From positions 1 through 15,441 of the forward strand of contig JAITDR010000017.1 of NCBI GenBank assembly GCA_031282465.1: a stretch of DNA of 15,441 bases, given 5' to 3'. Shown here one piece after another: positions 11,403 to 15,441 of the stretch (the first letter of the stretch is position 1; each line of letters starts with the position of its first letter). This DNA comes from Desulfovibrio sp. (GTDB taxonomy: Bacteria; Desulfobacterota; Desulfovibrionia; Desulfovibrionales; Desulfovibrionaceae). Position numbers and translations under genes: made by a program. The notes beneath the pieces were generated by a model that saw only the letters and a program-made list of their open reading frames with translations, was not told the DNA's origin and searched no databases.

Positions 11403-13817
11403 ATGAGTACCAAGATTAGAATTATTTCAGGGTTTATCGTCATGATCATCATCCTGATCGTTGTTTCGGTCATCGGCTACAGCGCGCTGAACAAAGCGTC
11501 AACATTGTTTCTCGACTACGTTCGTGTCTCACGACTCAATGTAGATACCAGCGATGTAGAAACTGGAATAAATAGTTCGGCTTACTATTTGGAAAAATTT
11601 ATGCGGTTGTCGAGTGCCGGGGATATGGAACTCTCCGTGAGCGCTCAACAGAAAGCATTTGAAATTTCTCGGCAGAGTTTGGAATACATTGTCGATCCTG
11701 AACGAAAAAAGATGATGAATCAGGCCGTAACGCGTCTGCAGATGTATGTGGAAGAACTCAGGAAGATGGGAAATATATTTGGGCCTTGGTATAACGACTA
11801 CCTGAAGGTCATTCGTCCGAATTTCAAAGCTGCGGAAAAGTATCTCGGCGAAGTCGGCGATCTTGCGGTAAAAGTGAATAATATCGATCTGCTCCGCCAG
11901 ACCAATGCGATATGGCGCATGATCGCCAACCTTGATACGGCTGTCGGCAATTTCCGCGAGCAGGCCGGCGAAGCGAACGGCGCGGCGATAGATGCGCTTC
12001 TGGAGCAGGGGAAAACCTTAAACGACCAATTCGCCGCCGCGCTCAGCACTGAAGAAGGCCGGCGCATCTTTTCGGAATACAAGGCCCGGTACGACACTAT
12101 AGCCGATACATACCGAAAAAATCGGCAGCAGGTTATTCGTGCCGAGGCGATATTGCAGGAGGCATACGGATGGGATGCCGAACTGGAAGAGATCAGCCGC
12201 GCGTTGAGTCAATCCGCCGCCGAGGATCAAAACAAAACGCAGGCCGAGATTATCGCTTCCAACAACAACGCCCTGATTTTCATGCTTGCTTCTTCGGCCG
12301 TCGGTCTTCTCGTCGGCGTGCTCTTCGCCGTGTTTATTATTGCCAAGCTGATTGCCATACTGCACAAGGTCGCTGCGTACGCCGGGGCCATAGCCGAAGG
12401 CGACTTCGAATATAAAGTCCTTATCAAGGAAAAGGGAGAAATAGGCACATTGGTTGATGCCATGCGGACCATACCGAGTGTCCTGAATGATATTTTGGAT
12501 ACGTATAAAAAGTTGGCCCACGATATTCAATACGGAAAATTACAAAGTCAGGCTGAGGCGACGCGTTTTAAAGGCAGCTTTGCCACCTTGATCAATGGAA
12601 CAAATGCCGTCGTGGGCAACTTGCGCGGCATTATCGACAGTATACCGACACCGGTAATCCTGATGAACCTCGATACCAAGGCCGAGTACCTGAACCGGCA
12701 AGCCGCGGAGATCGCGGGCGCCGACGGAGTCGGCAAAGCGTGCAGGCAGCTTTTCAACCGTGAAGATACCGACACGCCGGGCGATGCGTTGCGCAAGGCT
12801 ATCGACTCCAAGAGGCCGGCGGCGGCGGAAACGCGCTGCAGGCCGCGCGGCAAAGAAATGGACATCGCCTACAGCGCCCTGCCCATTCTGGATAAGGACA
12901 ACACCCTGACGGCCGTGTTGCTGCTCATCTCAGACCTGACGGCAATTAAATCGACCGCACGTACCATACTGGCTGTAGCGGATCAGGCGTCGGGCATTGC
13001 AGGCCGCGTGGCCGCGGCATCGGAAGAACTCTCGGCACAGGTCGAGGAAGTGTCGCGGGGAGCGGACGCCCAGCGCGGGCGCGTCGAGCAGACGGCGAGC
13101 GCCATGAGTGAAATGAACTCCACGGTACTGGAAGTGGCGCGCAATGCCGGCCGAGCCTCGGAACAGAGCGGCCTTACGCGCGACAAGGCCGGAAACGGCG
13201 CCGAACTCGTCAACAGGGTCGTAAAAGCCATCAACAATGTCAACAGCGTGGCGACAACGCTGCAGGACAATATGAAAGAACTCGGCGCCCAGGCCGAAAG
13301 TATCGGCGGAGTGATGAACGTCATCTCCGACATTGCAGACCAGACCAACCTTCTGGCGTTGAACGCCGCCATAGAAGCGGCGCGGGCCGGCGAAGCCGGT
13401 CGCGGTTTCGCGGTGGTGGCCGATGAAGTGCGCAAGCTGGCGGAAAAAACCATGTCGGCCACTCAGGAAGTCGGCGCCAGCATCAGCGCCATCCAGCAAT
13501 CAACAAAGACCAATATTCAGGAAGTCGGCTCGGCGGTGAGCAGCATAGGCGAAGCCACGGGGCTGGCCGACGCTTCGGGCGAGGCGCTTAAAGAAATCGT
13601 GGAGCTGGCGACGGCCAACTCTTCCGTCGTGGAGTCCATAGCTACGGCAGCGGAAGAGCAAAGCGCGACTTCGGAAGAAATCAACAGGTCCATTGAGGAA
13701 ATCAACCGTATCGTCAACGAGACGTCGAGCGGCATGATGCAGGCTTCCGCCGCTGTTCAGGAATTGTCGCAAACTGCGCAGGAACTGAATCGGGTTATGG
13801 AGCAGTTGAAGCAATAG
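11403..13817 (+). CDS. Methyl-accepting chemotaxis protein with large helical sensor and PAS domain
   Basis: An 804-residue inner-membrane receptor. ATG 11403 follows GAGGAG at 8 bases. Domains in order: membrane helix 1 (about 8-28); a long, all-helical periplasmic region (about 30-285) of the size of an HBM (helical bimodular) sensor; membrane helix 2 (289-316); HAMP (about 317-370) followed by a second HAMP-like linker with [13 protein letters not shown] (389-401); PAS (about 405-515, starting [13 protein letters not shown]); then the signalling coiled coil (520-804). The kinase-contact tip reads [42 protein letters not shown] (core 646-670). The C-terminus EQLKQ lacks the NWETF-type CheR/CheB tether. 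It should signal through CheA/CheW to CheY, which the CheZ encoded nearby resets. Ligand unknown; HBM domains of other bacteria bind organic acids, and a short-chain fatty acid permease gene lies next door. Confidence 0.93.
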   Translation: MSTKIRIISGFIVMIIILIVVSVIGYSALNKASTLFLDYVRVSRLNVDTSDVETGINSSAYYLEKFMRLSSAGDMELSVSAQQKAFEISRQSLEYIVDPERKKMMNQAVTRLQMYVEELRKMGNIFGPWYNDYLKVIRPNFKAAEKYLGEVGDLAVKVNNIDLLRQTNAIWRMIANLDTAVGNFREQAGEANGAAIDALLEQGKTLNDQFAAALSTEEGRRIFSEYKARYDTIADTYRKNRQQVIRAEAILQEAYGWDAELEEISRALSQSAAEDQNKTQAEIIASNNNALIFMLASSAVGLLVGVLFAVFIIAKLIAILHKVAAYAGAIAEGDFEYKVLIKEKGEIGTLVDAMRTIPSVLNDILDTYKKLAHDIQYGKLQSQAEATRFKGSFATLINGTNAVVGNLRGIIDSIPTPVILMNLDTKAEYLNRQAAEIAGADGVGKACRQLFNREDTDTPGDALRKAIDSKRPAAAETRCRPRGKEMDIAYSALPILDKDNTLTAVLLLISDLTAIKSTARTILAVADQASGIAGRVAAASEELSAQVEEVSRGADAQRGRVEQTASAMSEMNSTVLEVARNAGRASEQSGLTRDKAGNGAELVNRVVKAINNVNSVATTLQDNMKELGAQAESIGGVMNVISDIADQTNLLALNAAIEAARAGEAGRGFAVVADEVRKLAEKTMSATQEVGASISAIQQSTKTNIQEVGSAVSSIGEATGLADASGEALKEIVELATANSSVVESIATAAEEQSATSEEINRSIEEINRIVNETSSGMMQASAAVQELSQTAQELNRVMEQLKQ

Positions 13818-13883
13818 AGTCTTTCAGCATTGAGTTGCTCTCAAATATACAGCATCACCGCGTCATTGTCGCAGGATGAAGGC

Positions 13884-13924
13884 GAAACAACGAGGGGCCG
13901 GATTATCCGGCCCCTTGTTGTTTC
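13884..13924. terminator. Bidirectional intrinsic terminator
   Basis: GAAACAAC (13884-13891) pairs with GTTGTTTC (13917-13924), enclosing GGGGCCGGA/TCCGGCCCC around a TTA loop. T-rich ends arise on both strands, and TTTCG is repeated three times just after it on the plus strand. It lies between the convergent chemoreceptor and permease genes, 20 bases from the permease stop. Confidence 0.9.
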
Positions 13925-13944
13925 GTTTCGTTTCGAGATGCCTG

Positions 13945-15264
13945 TTACCAGGGTATGAGCAGACCCACACCCATGATTACGCCCGCCCAGAGCATGACCA
14001 TGGTCGTGTAGCCCATGATGTCCTTGGGGCCGAGTCTGGCTATGCCCAGCAGAGGCAAGGCCCAGAACGGCTGCACCATGTTCGTCCACTGGTCGCCGTA
14101 GGCAATGGCCATGGCCACCTTGGACGGGGCCGCGCCCAGTTTGACCGCCGCTTCCATGCATATCTGGCCCATGACCACCCAGTGACCGCCGCCCGACGGC
14201 ACGAAAAAGTTGAGTATGCCGCTCGCGATGTAGGTGAAGAACGGGAAGGTGTACTCCGTTGCCATGGAAACAAAGGCGTTGACAATCATCACGCCCAGGC
14301 CGGTGCCGACCATGATGCCCTGAATACCGCCGTACAGGGGGAACTGCACGGCAACGCCGGCCCCGCCCTTGATGGCTTCATTGACAGCGCGCACATAGGC
14401 GATGGGTGTGCCGTGCATGATGATGCCCAGCCACATGAAGACAAAAATCACGATGTTCAGGGAAAGGTTCAGCGCCCCGTTGACGTAGAAATAGCGCACC
14501 AGATAGACGACGCCCATAAGTCCCAGCACCATGGTGATGATGCGGGAATATTCCAGCTTTTGCGCCGGAGTCTTCACTTTGGGCTCTTCCGGTTCCGCCG
14601 GCTCCAGCAGCAGTGCCGGGTCCACAGGGCGGATTTCGTCTTTGGTTGGAGCGATCAGTTTCATCAGCAGGGGCAGGCTGCATACGATGACTGCGGTGAT
14701 AAGCAGGTTGGGCGCGGAAAACATGGTATCGGTGGTCGGGATGATGCCGATAAGTTTCTCCGCCATGTGTCCCTTGGTGGCGACGGCCAGCGGAACGGAG
14801 CCGGAAAGGCCCGCGTGCCAGACAATGAAGCCGCCGTAGCCGGCGGCCACCACAAAGGCATAGTCCATGTGCTGCACCTTGCGCGCCAGTTCGCGCGCGA
14901 GCAGGGCCGCGACGATGAGTCCGAAGCCCCAGTTGATGAAGCTGGCGATGCCCGCCACAAAGATAGTGAGCATGGCGGCCCCGGTATTGTCCTTGGGTAT
15001 GGAGGCCAAAGCGGAGAGCAGGCGTTTGACCGGACGGCTGCTGGCCATGGTATGCCCTGTGACCACGATCAGAATCATCTGCATGGCAAAGGCGAGGATG
15101 CCCCAAAGTCCGTTGCCCCAACTGTTGATGACTTCAATAAAGCTTTTGTCCGTGAGGCCCCATGCTACAAGAAACGCCGCAAACGTGAGAATGACGGCGA
15201 ACAGGTAGGCGTCCGGCAGATACTTCTGCATGACGTTGACGAAAAATCTGACCATTGCTTTCAT
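13945..15264 (-). CDS. atoE: Short-chain fatty acid transporter, AtoE/TIGR00366 family
   Basis: A 439-residue, very hydrophobic inner-membrane protein with about ten to twelve membrane helices. Family signatures include GYGGFIVWHAGLSGSVPLA (142-160), INWGFGLIVAALLAREL (110-126), and VPSGGGHW in the C-terminal half. A charged cytoplasmic loop (about 203-240, rich in Glu, Pro and Lys) splits the two halves. Length matches E. coli AtoE (440), the putative short-chain fatty acid permease of acetoacetate/butyrate degradation. The ATG at 15264 follows GAGAGGG at about nine bases. No ato catabolic genes are visible within the window; anything upstream lies beyond 15441. Real substrate is inferred from the family only. 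Confidence 0.88.
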   Translation of the reverse strand: MKAMVRFFVNVMQKYLPDAYLFAVILTFAAFLVAWGLTDKSFIEVINSWGNGLWGILAFAMQMILIVVTGHTMASSRPVKRLLSALASIPKDNTGAAMLTIFVAGIASFINWGFGLIVAALLARELARKVQHMDYAFVVAAGYGGFIVWHAGLSGSVPLAVATKGHMAEKLIGIIPTTDTMFSAPNLLITAVIVCSLPLLMKLIAPTKDEIRPVDPALLLEPAEPEEPKVKTPAQKLEYSRIITMVLGLMGVVYLVRYFYVNGALNLSLNIVIFVFMWLGIIMHGTPIAYVRAVNEAIKGGAGVAVQFPLYGGIQGIMVGTGLGVMIVNAFVSMATEYTFPFFTYIASGILNFFVPSGGGHWVVMGQICMEAAVKLGAAPSKVAMAIAYGDQWTNMVQPFWALPLLGIARLGPKDIMGYTTMVMLWAGVIMGVGLLIPW

Positions 15265-15417
15265 AAGGCAAACCCTCTCGTAGTAAAAGTGTCCGCCGGG
15301 CGTTCCCTGAGGAACATCGCGCAGGCGCCGTTCCGGTCACACGCGGCATACAGGCTTCGGAAGCGGTCCGACCCGTCCGCCGGTCTCCGGTCCTTCCTGA
15401 ACCCTGATCCGTCCGCT

Positions 15418-15441
15418 GTCCCGTTGTCCCGTTGTCCGTCC
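15418..15441. repeat. Short tandem repeat at the window edge
   Basis: Two exact copies of GTCCCGTT and a third partial copy (GTCCGTCC) run to the end of the window. They lie 150-180 bases upstream of the permease gene. The rest of that leader (15265-15417) shows no clear promoter. Confidence 0.5.

Noticed and set aside
1-15441. CRISPR arrays, rRNA, intact transposase or integrase genes
   Set aside because: No regularly spaced repeats, ribosomal RNA-like tracts or DDE/tyrosine-recombinase proteins were seen on either strand.

Overview
The window comes from a GC-rich Gram-negative bacterium, most likely a Desulfovibrio-like member of the Desulfobacterota. This rests on the folate-dependent tRNA methylase TrmFO, a CheZ phosphatase, a large HBM/PAS chemoreceptor, a TIGR00366-type short-chain fatty acid permease and the small-lipoprotein style. 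The genus is inference. Most genes are high-GC. One island at about 4077-4950, plus the 5' part of the chemoreceptor region, is visibly AT-richer.

Layout. (1) 1-2520, minus strand: a tight operon cheZ > trmFO > family-2 glycosyltransferase, the last cut by the window edge. (2) 2651-7032, plus strand: a 52-residue lipoprotein, a DegT/DnrJ/EryC1/StrS-type PLP aminotransferase, a FemAB/BioF2-like GNAT acyltransferase, and an arginase-fold protein whose GTG start overlaps the GNAT stop (GTGA). This uncharacterised group looks like one pathway. A RelB/RelE-type toxin-antitoxin module on the minus strand (4077-4584) now splits it. An imperfect direct repeat flanks the insert: the left copy is the real 3' end of the aminotransferase gene plus a dead copy of the GNAT start, and the right copy is the real GNAT start preceded by a dead copy of the aminotransferase tail. 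The ancestral aminotransferase and GNAT genes therefore probably overlapped as a coupled pair. (3) 7033-7143: convergent intergenic DNA with inverted repeats and a diverged copy of a sequence also found in the TA island. (4) 7144-7803, minus strand: an O-methyltransferase whose leader holds a strong intrinsic terminator ahead of the start codon, so an attenuator or a short RNA is likely. (5) 7994-10683, plus strand: promoter, cobalamin riboswitch, Shine-Dalgarno hairpin, metE and terminator. Vitamin B12 should switch off the B12-independent methionine synthase. (6) 10684-11323: remains of a chemoreceptor sensor domain, broken by a stop and a frameshift. (7) 11403-13817: an intact chemoreceptor. 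(8) 13884-13924: a terminator shared with a convergent short-chain fatty acid permease gene (13945-15264, minus strand).

The best candidates for something undescribed are the aminotransferase-GNAT-arginase cluster with its TA insertion at a coupled gene junction, and the terminator-bearing leader of the O-methyltransferase. No rRNA, tRNA, CRISPR array or intact insertion sequence was seen.
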